Below are positions 23,101 to 29,674 of a stretch of 64,000 bases of DNA, piece after piece (the stretch's first letter is position 1; each line of letters starts with the position of its first letter). The notes beneath the pieces are model-generated. The model ran no database searches and was not told the DNA's origin. It saw nothing but the letters and a program-made list of their open reading frames with translations. The position numbers and the translations under genes were made by a program. Origin of the DNA: Enoplolaimus lenunculus (taxonomy: Eukaryota; Nematoda; Enoplea; Enoplida; Thoracostomopsidae); contig JASANG010001084.1 in assembly GCA_030248215.1 (NCBI GenBank), positions 57,602-121,601 on the forward strand, written 5' to 3'.

Positions 23101-26100
23101 TTCTATTAATTTCAGCACCTTTAAATGAAAGAATAAAAGCAGACGTATCACATAAAAGTTTGAATGTAAAGTTGTTGATTTATGTGCGCATCCGCTGTAA
23201 AATTCAAGTTTGTTTATAGATAATTAGCAGTTATTTCTGATCCAAAATCAATCTATTTGAGCAGAAGCTCAAATGTGAACAAGTAGCTGTTTTACTCAAA
23301 AGCGCCTGATCTCAACTCACACTGTTTGTTTTTATTCAACTGAGGTTCTATAATGCCACAGCGACAACTCTGTATTAAATGTTTTGAGACGACACGGCGA
23401 AATCCCAAGTGTTAATAGACAACAACGAGCGCACGGCGCGCTGATGTCCTTAGCCGTCGGGATTCTCTCCTATTTGTTTGGGGGAGAGGGCCATTCTAGT
23501 GGAACTTCATGGGTTCCCCTGGAGAATTTTGGTTTCGTTCAGGGGAATTTAAGTGTGGAGGGGCAAACATCGCAGGCTCGTGGGGTAAAATGGCACAACC
23601 AAAAATTTTCAAGCACAAAAGAGCTGACAAGTATAGGAAAAATCGAGACAAATGTTGTCATGTTTTTGCACCCGTTCAAATTTCTTGCCAGCTTTGTATC
23701 GTCGTCAACGCTGCACTTTTGTTCGAAACTTCGCCTCAGCGAGGCTGTGTTTAGATTTAGATGGCTGTCCGCTAGATTTTATATCTGCATACGTATGTGG
23801 ACGCTCAACTGTAATGTATAATTAATGATGTACATTGTGACATACAGCATACCTACCAGGGTACGACCGGAGGTCTGCCTCCGGCTCCGGCTTTGGCAGA
23901 AATCATCAGCGTCCGGCTCCGGCTCCGGTTGAATTTTTGCCGGAGGTTCCGGCAATTTCGGTAGCAAAAATTTTGCAGAATTTAGCAAAATTTATCTATT
24001 TAGTGTGTAATGCTTTACATTTGTCACAATTTTCAAAAAAGAATTTCTGAAAATTTCCAGAAAATTAACGTAAAACCAAATAACTTAACAACATATTGCC
24101 GATATTGACTAAAATTAACCAATTAACCATCATTTTTACTACATTTCGCCTCACCTCCGGCTCCGGCTCCCGCAAGTTTCGTTGACTTCCGGCTTCGGCT
24201 CCGGTATTTTTCACCTCCGGTTGCACCCTGATTACCTACATCAGATAGACTGCATGTGTTGCATACTGCTTTGACGTTGTCAGGTATGTTGCTGCACTAG
24301 GTCCCTCAAAAACTTCGGCGTAGCCGAGCTTACATCAACTACACTACCTGCTAAAACTATTACAGAACAACGGCTAGGCATATGCATAGAAAACGTTGTA
24401 TTTACTGTTACGGTAAACTACGGTCTTATAGACACTTTAGTCACAAGCTATTTACAATGTATGTTCCAACTTTCAACTCATGAACACCCTTTACGCACGT
24501 TATGGACACTGTTGTACCTTACGGACACCGTATAATAAATACATTACCAGAATAAAAAACACAAAATGAACGTCAATTAAACAACGATAAGTGAAATATT
24601 AATTTAATCAATTTCTACGAATTTGCTCCTTGATCACAACTTTGACTAAAATCGGTACATATACTCAGTACTTTAATTTGTTTAAAAATTCAATTCCGCT
24701 CAAGTACAATCTTCACAAAAATAGAAATGGTTCCGATTACGACAAAAATTATTGAATCATTGCAATATAGAGCCATGCCACACAAAAACAATGAAAATCG
24801 ACCAGCAAAGTTTCATTTTGGAAATAAAATTAAAAACATTTAGTGTTTTTGGTCGTTTATGCATTTTTCTTTAACTGTAATTAGTTAATCTTTCCACAAC
24901 ATGTGGTGTAGACATTGCTTACATTAAAAAGTTACAACTGTTGTGCCGCCACCGCATGTTTAATGGCGGATCCACGGGGGCACCCCGACCGTGCCCCCCC
25001 CCCAACAGCATATCGACAAAAATTATATGCACTGTCAATTGCTGTTCTAAGCTGTTTTTTCTCTGTTTTATACACAATAGTATAAACAGCTTATAATTAG
25101 CTGCACTGTTATTTTAGTGCAATCTCGGATGATTATATGTTTTGTTGTCACTAAGCAGGGTGGCACCGAACCAATAACTTCACTAATTCCGAACCTTGAT
25201 TCTGAAATTGTTTTCATATAGATAAAAGTACATTTATATATTCCATAAAATCAGTGCCTACAGTACAAGCCGAAAAATATGCAGGTTAGAAACGTGTGAA
25301 TTTTGAAATATCGAGAACAAAAATTCATTGAAAATGAATTGAAGTCCATAACCGCGAATGATAAAAGATTTTCCGAAAATATCAGGCAGTCCTAACTCAT
25401 TCAAAAACAGAAACAGATGTTACTGAAACTAACTGGATTTTGCTTTTTCAAAATTGAATTGGCTTCCGAATCCGAGCCTTTAAAATTGTGCCTGTTTGAA
25501 TCTAAATCCGAACATATGTTGCCACCATGTTGTTTAGATCTAAATTGCGCTTATGCGTTAGTTTTATTTGTGATTCATCTCAACTGAACGAACATAGAAG
25601 TCAATTTTGCGGCAATAGTTCGTTCTTTGTGTGTGGGTCAAAAATAAGTTTATTACCTGTGAAAAATTGCCCCCCCCATTTTTGAGATCCTGGATTCGCC
25701 ACTGCGCATGCGGCATGGCATGCTTCTATGCTCAGAAATCTGTACACTCCAACTAGCCTATATCATGCATGTTTATGTGTTTTTTGCCAGTGGCAGCGAG
25801 TCAAAGGGATAAGCGAGTCCTCTTGGAGGGGGAAAATAAATTTCAGAGGGTTATGCAGAGCAAGATGCACTGATTTAGGTTTAAACATATGCCTAATGAT
25901 CTACGAATCGCGAGGTCATTTAAAAAGTGCCTTGATTTTTGTTAAGCGGTCGAACTTTTGAGCCAGCCGTGCGCCACATGGACATAATTCCTGTTGTTCG
26001 TTCTCACAAATATAGCATCGCACAAAAATATCGAAGCAGGTCACAGAATCTGGGGGCCTTTTGTGGTTATCTTCCCCAGCCGACGTTTGCCCAAAATGGT

Positions 26101-28870
26101 TGGATTTTGAAAACATTGTTGCGTATTGGGGAGCTACCCATGACCCTCGTAGAGCATTCCACGCCCAAATTTGAATTTTGGAAAACTTCGATTTTTTTAA
26201 TTTCAAGAGTGTTAAATTTTACGCAATCAGATAGCAGGCCGACGAGTTATGATGAAGGAACTGAGATTTGGTGCTGTCTCAAATCTTTGCCAACGCGCAA
26301 ATAAACATAACTGGTTAGCCAACGTCTGATTGCAAGGAAACGTAACACCATTCAACTCAGATTTGAAAGCTGCGTCGAATAGTATTTAATTTGCTCAACT
26401 TTTTGGCAAAAATTATTGGGTCCGTAGAGAGGAGGACCTTGGGACCTGAAAAATCGAATTTTTCAAAAATTAACATTCGGGCGTGGAAGGATCAGGAGAG
26501 GGTACAAAAAGTTAAAATATGCAAAAATTTTCAAAATCCAACCGTGTTTCGGCAAAAGTCAATTGGAGGGGATAACGTAAAAGACCACAGAATCTGAACG
26601 AAGAGCGAATTTTTTACAATGGCAAATTTTAGCGTTGAATATGTTTTGGATATTGCGTTAAATTTTACTCGTTTAACTAAAGGTCGGTCTCATCTCACTT
26701 GTAGGAGCACTATAGCGTAGATGTGAGGGTGGTATTGTGCCTGTTAACAGCGTATTACAGCTGGCAGATGCTGACAGGTAGCAACGCTACGAAATTTAGT
26801 TTGTTAATCAATATATTGCACTTTTCGCCCTAATAAATACGTCTTTCTTTTCCGTTTCGATAGCATAAAGGTGTGGAATTTTTGGTTATTGTGCATATTG
26901 ATTTCAAACTATACTACGCCATATTTTGATTTTAAACACTGATTTTACTTCATATCAAAGAGCAGAACAGCTATCAGTTTAAAAGTTAAATATAGAATGT
27001 CGTCTACCCTCGCACTTTTACACTTATATGCTGGAAATCGATTAGGACTAAGCAAAACAAAACTACTCATGTTCAAGTGTAGATCCAGCAAGAGTGAACA
27101 CACTCGGGAATTTAACTAAAAATCTGTTAAAAAACCAATCGCAGTAATAAACAACAATATTTTAAAATTTAGCTATGTTCTGAAAATTTCGATAGCTTTC
27201 GAAATTTTGTGGAAGTTTTTCTATTTGAAAGAACACAAAAATTTAGGTAAATTTAGCTGATCGCGATACTTTCCAATAAATTTGCACTGATTTTCAACCT
27301 ATTTCCGAAGTTTTTTGCACCATCCAGTCGAATTAAGCTAAATTAAAGTGATTAATATATATAACATTTCACAAAAAACGCGCAATTCGTAGTCATCATC
27401 GGAAACCTGAAGACATTTACGTCAGCCTCGAACTAATTTGACACGATCTACTTACGAGTATTTGTAGGTGTTTCAAGCTGTGACAGCGTTCACAGACCAC
27501 CCAATACAAGCTTGCAAAGTGTTTGTGGCACTCATACGAGTAAGATCGATTTTCAAAACTGCACCTAGAGCACAGGCTCTTCAAGAGCTGCGTTTTTAGC
27601 TCAGAACTTTCAGAAAAAAGCTGTGTCTGCCGACACCAAACTATACGGGGTCTTTTCGCTCCAGATCTAGTCCCAAAATTCTTGTGCAGCAAGAACGCTC
27701 ACAGCTGCGAGCAGTGTAATCTGAAAGATATTATTGCGTGATACTCAGCTGAGCATCGGTTGTCAATACCAATGATTTTAAAGCTTCTGAAACTGAAACT
27801 TGAGTTTCCAATTCGCTAAAAAGAACCAAAACCGCCAGCAAAGGACAGGGAACATTAAAATAAGCAACGAACAGCGGTGCTATAAAAAACAGAAAACTCA
27901 TCGTTGTGTGCAATTTAGCAAGCTGTTTGGGTGATGGTATCAGAGTTAAGAACCCTTAGGATCCTGAATTAATTTTGTGTTCTTCGTGCAAAGAGTTCAA
28001 CTGAATGCGGGATCACAACTGGTGCGACACTCAATGAGCTGTCTCTGCCGCATATAACAGTGTTAAACTGTTGCCATTTTGTGCCAAACCAGAAACGAGC
28101 CAGATAAGCTTAGCTTTGGCCAGGGAGCTAGGTAACGTCGCTGAAATAAACTAAAATTAAATTTAAACCTATCTAAATTTAAGTTTTCAAAAAAATAATG
28201 CGCTCACGTTTTGTTCGTTCTATGAATTGATCGCTTCGGTTCAAACTACGTTTTGATACCTGAAGGCATAACAACGTTCTGCATCAAAATGTTTTCAAAA
28301 TATCGCGGTGTGTAGGTTTAAAATCAGTGAACCATTGTTAATTGAGCAACTTGTAAAGGTAGTATGTCTTCGGGAAAATTCAAATTTTACAGGGAAATTT
28401 AAATTCTGGCGGCAAATTCAAATTTTGATAGGAGAGTTAAATTTTGGCGGGAAATTCAAATTTTGGCGGAAAAAGTCTATTTTTAGCGCGAGAAAAACAT
28501 AGTGCCTAAACACTTTGCCATTTTTTATGTATCCAAAAATCACATGCAAAAAACCAACAAAACAACACGGTAAATTAATTAGCTTATTTAGCGCTTTCCT
28601 GCGACAACTTTTAGACTGTAACGATAGAGTCAGACAGTTCGCGCAACTCTATATTCAATATTAACCTAATGCGCAAACTGTATGCAAAATATCCGGCAAT
28701 ACAATAAACTCTACGCGGACATTAAAAACGAAAGGAAAGATTCAAGTATGCTCAGCAAACATTTACAAGGCTTAAAAACCTTCGAAGTTTAGTTAATTAA
28801 TGCAACTTACTCGCCGGCCCATGGCCGTAGTTGTTACAAGCATCATTAGCAGTAACAGTTGTTTGAGCAT
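4978..28870 (-). CDS. Astacin-like / C-type lectin / sushi modular secreted protein
   Basis: Predicted minus-strand gene. Exons in order: 28811-28870 (signal peptide), possibly 27456-27626, an unresolved pro-region, 22982-23118, 20550-20658, 20186-20414, 19086-19213 (astacin domain), 18026-18046 (micro-exon), 10324-10755 (C-type lectin), then six CCP exons 9615-9785, 8174-8344, 7004-7177, 5950-6120, 5363-5536 and 4978-5154. All junctions within the astacin part are phase-compatible, and from 19086 downstream every boundary is phase 1, as is usual for shuffled extracellular modules. The product should be secreted and act by binding carbohydrate or protein ligands; the protease site is degenerate. 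The Gypsy element lies in the 7.3-kb intron upstream of the lectin exon. At least one exon linking phase 0 to phase 1 is missing between the signal peptide and 23118. It remains possible that two genes are being joined here. Confidence 0.65.
5363..5536 (-). CDS. Sushi/CCP exon 5
   Basis: 58 codons, phase 1 to 1, donor GTGAGA. CCP pattern: FCSVPAISNG, YQCDAGYRLTG, VMCPSAG, PSCVG. It closely resembles exon 3 (both have the QCxAGYRL and VMC words), suggesting exon-pair duplication within the gene. It contains NVS and NVT sequons. Confidence 0.88.
5950..6120 (-). CDS. Sushi/CCP exon 4
   Basis: 57 codons, phase 1 to 1, donor GTTTGT. CCP pattern: TCQVPQVANG, YQCEPNYKIYG, VTCGTGGAW, PVCEG. The tryptophan before the last cysteine, usual in CCP domains, is present only in this exon of the six. 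It resembles exon 2 in length, donor type and the CxPNY word. Confidence 0.88.
6440..6692. mobile_element. Short transposon fragment (CACTGGCGGAT end)
   Basis: Starts CACTGGCGGATACAGAGTTG and ends AGAAATTTCTGGGGCCGCCG. The ends match those of elements at 21848-22240 and 24960-25705. Non-coding, inside the intron between CCP exons 3 and 4. Confidence 0.5.
7004..7177 (-). CDS. Sushi/CCP exon 3
   Basis: 58 codons, phase 1 to 1. Perfect donor G|GTAAGT and acceptor TTTTCAG|GA. CCP pattern: YCVLPEIENG, YQCNAGYRLEG, VMCASAG, PLCIG. Confidence 0.9.
7229..7437. mobile_element. MITE family B, copy 2
   Basis: Ends GAGCCATGTAAAGAACAGGG and CCCTGTTCTATACATTGGCC. The interior holds about ten degenerate TTAGGC units between 7310 and 7390. 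Intronic and non-coding. Confidence 0.75.
7860..8095. other. GC-richer island of unknown origin
   Basis: Base composition is clearly richer in G+C than its surroundings. Open frames exist on both strands for 45-60 codons, and none shows a motif I know. It could be a worn retroelement scrap or an unrelated exon. It lies in the intron between CCP exons 2 and 3. Confidence 0.3.
8174..8344 (-). CDS. Sushi/CCP exon 2
   Basis: 57 codons, phase 1 to 1, donor GTTTGT. CCP pattern: TCRVPNVFNG, FACFPNYRLTG, ITCTPDG, PVCTG. Same length and donor class as exon 4. Confidence 0.88.
8383..8655. repeat. ACTTAAGT-rich palindromic repeat
   Basis: The left end (TTTCAGAAATCTTAAGTATT) and right end (ACTTAAATAGGGTTTCAGAA) are roughly inverted, with repeated ACTTAAGT words between. 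A similar ACTTAAGT cluster is at 53266-53342. Probably a small non-autonomous element. Confidence 0.5.
9615..9785 (-). CDS. Sushi/CCP exon 1
   Basis: 57 codons, phase 1 to 1, donor G|GTGAGT. CCP pattern: TCRIPNILNG, YKCNANYRING, VVCLSPG, PTCIG. Sequons NGT and NGTS. It is the first sushi module after the lectin exon. Confidence 0.9.
10324..10755 (-). CDS. C-type lectin-like domain exon
   Basis: 144 codons, phase 1 to 1, acceptor TTTACAG|AA, donor G|GTAAAC. It opens with the family's N-terminal signature (CPPTWHRYPTACYKMF), then the helix region (ALEECNNKNSHL-like), a GIND word at the WIGL position, tryptophans around 10460-10500, and the closing VCQIP. I see no clear EPN or QPD calcium/sugar motif. 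The cysteine that normally sits shortly before the final one appears replaced (WIDFDISS), so calcium-dependent sugar binding is doubtful and protein binding is possible. CTLDs bind carbohydrate or protein ligands outside the cell. It joins the 21-nt micro-exon upstream and CCP exon 1 downstream in phase. Confidence 0.8.
10756..11320. other. Intronic, uncharacterised open frames
   Basis: A minus-strand frame runs through 10811-11197 and another frame shows CAFCGRKNVKFNGECS, but no splice sites join either to the gene in phase. Words such as GGGGCATACAACGG look repeat-derived. No gene is claimed. Confidence 0.3.
11325..11805. promoter_or_regulatory. Cluster of palindromic CATATG/CACGTG boxes
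   Basis: Nine imperfect palindromes of the form ATATCATATGATAT, or variants with CACGTG, CATGTG or CATATA cores, occur at about 11335, 11365, 11389, 11421, 11486, 11668, 11694, 11735 and 11790. CANNTG is the core bound by basic helix-loop-helix factors. The cluster could be an intronic enhancer or the remains of a simple palindromic repeat. Confidence 0.4.
11854..11976. repeat. Near-perfect inverted repeat, 53-bp arms
   Basis: Left arm 11854-11906 and right arm 11925-11976 are reverse complements with one single-base indel, separated by 18 nt. Transcribed, it would form a long hairpin. The right arm lies within the open frame described for 11907-12144. Confidence 0.9.
11907..12144 (-). CDS. 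Possible hypothetical exon
   Basis: A minus-strand open frame follows an acceptor-like ACCACAG at 12145-12151 and contains cysteines and mixed hydrophobic/charged residues (MCNFKMIELTIRRITWD). It looks coding by eye but starts in phase 0, so it does not fit the phase-1 chain of the astacin-lectin gene. The last 50 nt overlap the inverted repeat. It may be an exon of another transcript or chance. Confidence 0.25.
12152..12421. other. Flank of Gypsy insertion, no feature recognised
   Basis: No coding frame or RNA gene is supported. A short TATATAG lies at the insertion site just before the 4-bp target duplication. Confidence 0.4.
12426..12728 (+). repeat. Gypsy 5' LTR
   Basis: 303 bp, TG...CA. 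It contains a TATA box (GGGTATAAAAG at about 12610) with an initiator-like TCAGTTTC about 30 nt downstream, and a polyadenylation signal AATAAA near 12696. It differs from the 3' LTR at four positions with no indels. The 80-codon frame inside is not a gene; the same frame recurs in the 3' LTR. Confidence 0.93.
12730..12750 (+). promoter_or_regulatory. Primer binding site of the Gypsy element
   Basis: TTGGTGACCCCGACGTGATC lies two bases after the 5' LTR. TGG followed by tRNA-complementary sequence is the expected form, matching a tRNA ending ...GTCGGGGTCACCA. I did not assign the tRNA. Confidence 0.75.
12756..13655 (+). CDS. Leader peptide, 2A-like site and N-terminal Gag
   Basis: A 299-codon frame that opens just after the primer site. 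Residues 17-36 are strongly hydrophobic (SRLIFHLIILAIVF), like a signal anchor. Residues 143-151 are GDVEANPGP, the canonical 2A motif, where the ribosome skips the bond between Gly150 and Pro151; this would release a leader of about 150 aa from Gag. After it come residues typical of Gypsy capsids (LPEFFDRDAALWFEQVE, about 229-245). From roughly 13540 the reading leaves the Gag frame: the next capsid segment continues in another frame (13469-14104), so the copy is frameshifted. Leader function is unknown. Confidence 0.75.
   Translation: MLRLTVCFDFWFKKSTMSRLIFHLIILAIVFRINLWQKRRYDWMAAATNDRANQDVHSETRRDSIGLLRNGVYSTKMTVQLPAAIMIRSWYVYFWQRAWIGWCLQSQWYKRGVQRRCCGWIVMTNNHDARRIAALRLLLLVAGDVEANPGPVGEWRKLLKDQMARLLLELKRDDATFQLPDRKMDMVTLLETESQAAVDAIARLIKTDTKTQTPGGSTMVGESKPIKLPEFFDRDAALWFEQVECMLGGQTDQVRINSLLSARDWLHKAMIWFDYDSSKSCRNPCEWFWRRWQNFRSEN
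13469..14104 (+). pseudogene. Gag C-terminal part, frameshifted
   Basis: The capsid continues as RFLEILPESVRMVLASLAEL and LAETADRMMDQL from about 13585, then moves to a third frame (13741-14058) with the zinc-knuckle-like CFYHERFGAKARKC. At least two frame changes separate the three pieces. Gag forms the particle and its knuckle binds the RNA. This copy cannot make intact Gag by ordinary translation. Confidence 0.7.
13962..15074 (+). pseudogene. Pol: aspartic protease and reverse transcriptase, inactivated
   Basis: One frame carries the protease (DTGSDRSLL at 14094, partner motif ILGCDFL near 14290) and the RT fingers and palm (WATPLHVVKKPNGELRPCGD, FSKLDCVKAFHQIP, MPFGLRNASQTFQRLMD). The catalytic box reads YIDH instead of YIDD: the codon at 15013-15015 is CAT where GAT is expected, removing one metal-binding aspartate. 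Shortly after, at about 15047, roughly 35 residues usual in Gypsy RT are missing and the frame ends. The copy is therefore doubly disabled. Confidence 0.88.
15050..16091 (+). pseudogene. Pol: RT thumb, RNase H and integrase zinc domain, frameshifted
   Basis: Frame 15050-15526 holds the RT end (RRFLGFCGFYHRFIPKF) and RNase H start (TTDASGTAAGAALHQ, DHELLAI), then stops. Frame 15375-16091 resumes with TLYTDHKPLV and HNIVADCLSRC, and the integrase HHCC zinc finger (H at SHAGY, CSNC near 16045). The stop at 15524 and frame at 16091 are breaks. RNase H residues D-E-D-D are all present. Confidence 0.85.
15641..17338 (+). CDS. Pol: integrase core, C-terminal domain and PWWP domain
   Basis: The coding part of this 565-codon frame starts near 16084. 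Integrase catalytic residues are intact: D at 16133 (HIDIVG), D at 16310 (SDRGAQFES) and E at 16418 (GAVERFHRTL), with 35 residues between the last two. A Gypsy C-terminal domain follows (RYKGPFAVI, ISLERLKPAF). From about 16955 to 17190 there is a PWWP domain: NIIFAKFPNYPWWPALIV, then VAIKFFGTGRYAIVERDNV, matching the family's aromatic cage region and second strand pair. The frame ends at the TGA directly abutting the 3' LTR. PWWP domains in host proteins read methylated H3K36 and DNA; here one may steer integration. Confidence 0.85.
   Translation: MVVLHIGVQRDDSVHRWFSQYCRRLPLALQSSDDGYDADNSRHRRWTVHRRSTAKLFQGYKSAFRETIDRRSGDMVRHYNRTRQTICSSQSPTDNIQRLPQSIACWLPTNADNNQSIVRLAGNSQRRSAIGEDVQQLPSSEDRSTYKNAVNNIPTTDRFHTVHIDIVGSLPPCNHKRYLVTMIDRFTRWTEVAAVGDITTSTVAQTFLNTWVSRFGVPQVLISDRGAQFESAVWSVLMTELGIKRQRTTAYHPQSNGAVERFHRTLKNALRAKCSGPNWIDHLPFVLLGIRTAINDSGYSPAQLVFGTNIYLPGSFIDNSSQVPQLSYSSYYNILLNTLATTVPKQRRQHPALSYVLQQLNVAKHVWLRNEAPHNSLEPRYKGPFAVISMGSKTAEIDIAGRKETISLERLKPAFLFKDSHVDINQPFASSPTETRRSNIIFAKFPNYPWWPALIVQTDDTPLQNTTLKRDQVAIKFFGTGRYAIVERDNVQDFDARIDEARRSKHRGLIKAIEDVDDYRKNIQFKHHRQQSYQTRLNQLSNTPQSHHTIVWSDFEYSSALQMGG
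17325..17338 (+). promoter_or_regulatory. Polypurine tract of the Gypsy element
   Basis: AAATGGGGGGCTGA immediately precedes the 3' LTR and overlaps the stop codon of the integrase-PWWP frame. A purine run here primes plus-strand synthesis. Confidence 0.6.
17339..17641 (+). repeat. Gypsy 3' LTR
   Basis: 303 bp, four substitutions relative to the 5' LTR (about 1.3 percent), no indels. Ends CCCACA followed by the target duplication GTCT. Confidence 0.93.
17646..18020. other. Intronic sequence, no gene recognised
   Basis: A CCCCCTCTAAATAAAGAGG stretch at about 17680 and a TCTAGGAGGGG word near 17937 resemble dispersed repeats. No coding exon fits here. Confidence 0.4.
18026..18046 (-). CDS. 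21-nt micro-exon, proline-rich linker
   Basis: Bounded by acceptor ATTATTATTTTAG and donor GTAAGT. Phase 1 to 1, encoding PTVPPLP. It links the astacin exon (ends C of a split codon at 19086) to the lectin exon in frame, giving a short Pro-rich hinge between protease-like and lectin modules. Confidence 0.6.
18388..18534 (-). repeat. Inverted partner of the repeat at 1-118
   Basis: Reverse-complement match to 1-118 with about 30 extra bases (TAATTTAAGATCAGAGC region). Probably two independent insertions of one family. Confidence 0.75.
18565..18645 (+). repeat. tRNA-like sequence, probably SINE-derived
   Basis: TTGCTCAGTGGTCATCG resembles a pol III A box, and 40 nt later GGATCGAATCTTACC resembles a B box. 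A convincing cloverleaf cannot be drawn by eye, so a SINE head or tRNA relic is more likely than a working tRNA gene. Confidence 0.35.
18701..18866. mobile_element. MITE family B, copy 3
   Basis: Ends GCCCATGTAAACCGATCAGG and TTGTTTATATTGGCC; the interior has GCTTAGGCTTAGG. Non-coding. Confidence 0.65.
19086..19213 (-). CDS. Astacin domain exon 4
   Basis: Phase 2 to 1, donor C|GTAAGT. Contains the family's C-terminal words: QFIGQRSYLSPVDKQTINAMYGC, here split as YQQFIGQRSYLS then VDKQTINAMYGC. The final cysteine pairs with the first one of the domain in known astacins. Continues in frame into the micro-exon. Confidence 0.88.
19990..20176. mobile_element. MITE family B2 (GGCC-ATGTTACTTTAAGGGGC ends)
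   Basis: Left GGCCAATGTTACTTTAAGGG, right complement CCCCTAAAAGTAACATGAGCC; interior GCCTAAGC units. Related ends occur near 22245, 59498 and 60116. Lies beside astacin exon 3 in its intron. Confidence 0.65.
20186..20414 (-). CDS. Astacin domain exon 3, active-site region degenerate
   Basis: Phase 1 to 2, donor GTGAGT. Reads YYQCRNFGGI, then HLLNTILGRTP where active astacins have HExxHxxGxxH, then EETRLDRDSYIS and the Met-turn SIMHYENP. Only the first zinc histidine is kept; the catalytic Glu is Leu, the second His is Thr and the third is Pro. The flanks align without gaps, so this is substitution rather than a frame error. The fold is likely kept but peptidase activity is not expected. Confidence 0.85.
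20550..20658 (-). CDS. Astacin domain exon 2
   Basis: Phase 0 to 1, donor G|GTGAGT. Contains PNYVVFTMDL, SNVCDKRAG and MRGGRQYAI, the strand and the GGxQ element that precede the zinc helix in astacins. The cysteine pairs with that of exon 3 in the family. Confidence 0.85.
20700..21840. other. Large intron between astacin exons 1 and 2, proximal half
   Basis: AT-rich, no exon found on either strand. Degenerate GCCTAAGC words at about 21750-21830 look like a worn family B element. Confidence 0.4.
21848..22240. mobile_element. Non-autonomous transposon (GTGGCGGATCCAG ends)
   Basis: Starts near CCGTAGCGGATCTAGTGGGG and ends AAGTTCTGGATCCGCCACTA, an inverted partner. The interior has tandem TTTTTGCGATAAAATGATAAGG-type segments. 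CAGTGGCGGATCCAG-like ends are known from hAT-type elements; the assignment is tentative. Confidence 0.5.
22982..23118 (-). CDS. Astacin domain exon 1
   Basis: Phase 1 to 0, acceptor TTTAAAG|GT, donor GTAAGT. Translates to the astacin N-terminal signature: TWPSGVVPYLFA, EWQRQTIMDAINYTN, ETCVRF. The start of mature astacins normally follows a pro-peptide; the exon before this one was not found. Confidence 0.85.
23340..23780. other. GC-richer stretch with overlapping frames
   Basis: Frames of 81 and 145 codons on the plus strand overlap and show no motif. The region shares words with repeats near 11040 and 17937. No gene is claimed. Confidence 0.3.
23857..24230. mobile_element. hAT-like MITE, CCGGCTCCGG-rich
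   Basis: Terminal repeats CAGGGTACGACCGGAGG and CCTCCGGTTGCACCCTG. The flanking 8-mer ATACCTAC (23849-23856) matches ATTACCTAC on the right, with one extra base. CAGGG ends with 8-bp duplications are the hAT pattern. Non-coding. Confidence 0.65.
24235..24955. other. No gene recognised
   Basis: AT-rich intronic sequence with no supported exon, RNA gene or repeat boundary. Confidence 0.4.
24960..25705. mobile_element. Non-autonomous transposon (TGGCGGATCCA ends), second copy
   Basis: Left ATGGCGGATCCACGGGGGC, right TTGAGATCCTGGATTCGCCACTG. C-rich runs (about ten C) lie just inside both ends. The interior is AT-rich and non-coding. Confidence 0.55.
25900..26600. repeat. Diverged repeated segments
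   Basis: The pieces around 26040-26190 and 26440-26595 share words in partly inverted order (AAAATCCAACC, ACAGAATCTG, GGGGATAA). The open frames crossing them (25939-26304 plus, 25916-26206 minus) show no motif. Probably a decayed repeat pair. Confidence 0.35.
26600..27450. other. No gene recognised
   Basis: AT-rich sequence. The missing pro-region exon of the astacin gene should lie between 23.2 and 27.4 kb, but I could not identify it. Confidence 0.4.
27456..27626 (-). CDS. Possible pro-region exon of the astacin gene
   Basis: 57 codons, phase 0 to 0, acceptor GGTGTCGGCAG, donor GTAAGT. It encodes SSELKTQLL, SLCSRCSFENRS and VVCERCHSL, with four cysteines in two CxxC pairs. It is phase-compatible with the signal-peptide exon upstream. 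It does not resemble known astacin pro-peptides, so it may belong to another transcript. Confidence 0.4.
28380..28485. repeat. Short tandem repeat, AAATTCAAATTTTGGCGG type
   Basis: Five diverged units of about 18-20 bp, each with AAATT(C/T)AAATTTT and a GGCGG spacer. Confidence 0.7.
28811..28870 (-). CDS. Signal-peptide exon
   Basis: ATG at 28868-28870 opens a 20-codon exon with a basic residue at position 3, the hydrophobic core QLLLLMMLVTTTAM and a donor GTAAGT. This is a typical secretory signal peptide. It is the only good first exon found upstream of the astacin exons on this strand. Confidence 0.6.
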
Positions 28871-28879
28871 TTTGCCAGA

Positions 28880-29670
28880 ATTTGAGCGTTCCGTTAAAGT
28901 TTATTAAATTAATACACTCAATCTGAATAATACGCTATTTAAAAGTGAAGGTTCATATAGTTAATTTATTTCAGACATTGCAGCGATTCTGTTGTGTCAT
29001 GAAGCACTATTTTAAACGCTTTTCGCATCTCAACCAGCATCTTTCCAAACGGTTTTCTGTAAATGGAAAAACATGTAAAATAAATTTCAAGCGCTACTAC
29101 TAAAGTCGAACCTTTTTAGTGTAGTACCCAGGATTGAACACTGGAAAAAACCACGGAAAAATGGTATTTTTCGATTTTCCGCATTTTTTCGGAAAATCGA
29201 AAAAAAACTATTTTTCCGGTTGATTAAATTTTTCTGGAAAAACCAATCCTGGTGGTACCAAAGCAAACGGGTTTTCAAAATACTGAAAACGGTGGCATTT
29301 TTGATTTTGACACGTTCTTATAATGATGGAAACAATAATTGCAGAAACGCTATTGAAGACCTGATATTGTCGGCGTCTTTGACTTATCGAGCAGAAACTT
29401 GTGAAACATGTAACGACGCCGATAAGTGCAAACTGCAATATATTAAATAAGAAAAGTTCAAACCATTTAAATTGAAATATTCGAGATCAAAACAAAAACA
29501 AAAACTAATGGATATAACTATCAATGTTACAAAATTATAATTGCAAAAAGTTAAACCAGTGAATCCAGAAGTAAAACAAGACTTGATATTTAGGAAAACT
29601 AAACCGAAATGTTTCGCACTGAGCACTATCCTCTAGATCAGGCATCGATTTAAATACTACAGGATACTCC
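28880..29670. other. Gene-poor sequence
   Basis: Contains TTTTCGATTTTCCG / CGGAAAATCGAAAA, a small palindrome at about 29160-29215. No exon is supported. Confidence 0.4.
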
Positions 29671-29674
29671 ATTA

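Noticed and set aside
23384-23821. 145-codon plus-strand frame
   Set aside because: Two overlapping frames, no motif, repeat-like words, and location within an intron of a minus-strand gene.
27731-27913. Hydrophobic frame beginning MHTTMSFLFF
   Set aside because: It resembles a signal peptide, but no donor site joins it in phase to a downstream exon; the exon at 28811-28870 is a better first exon.
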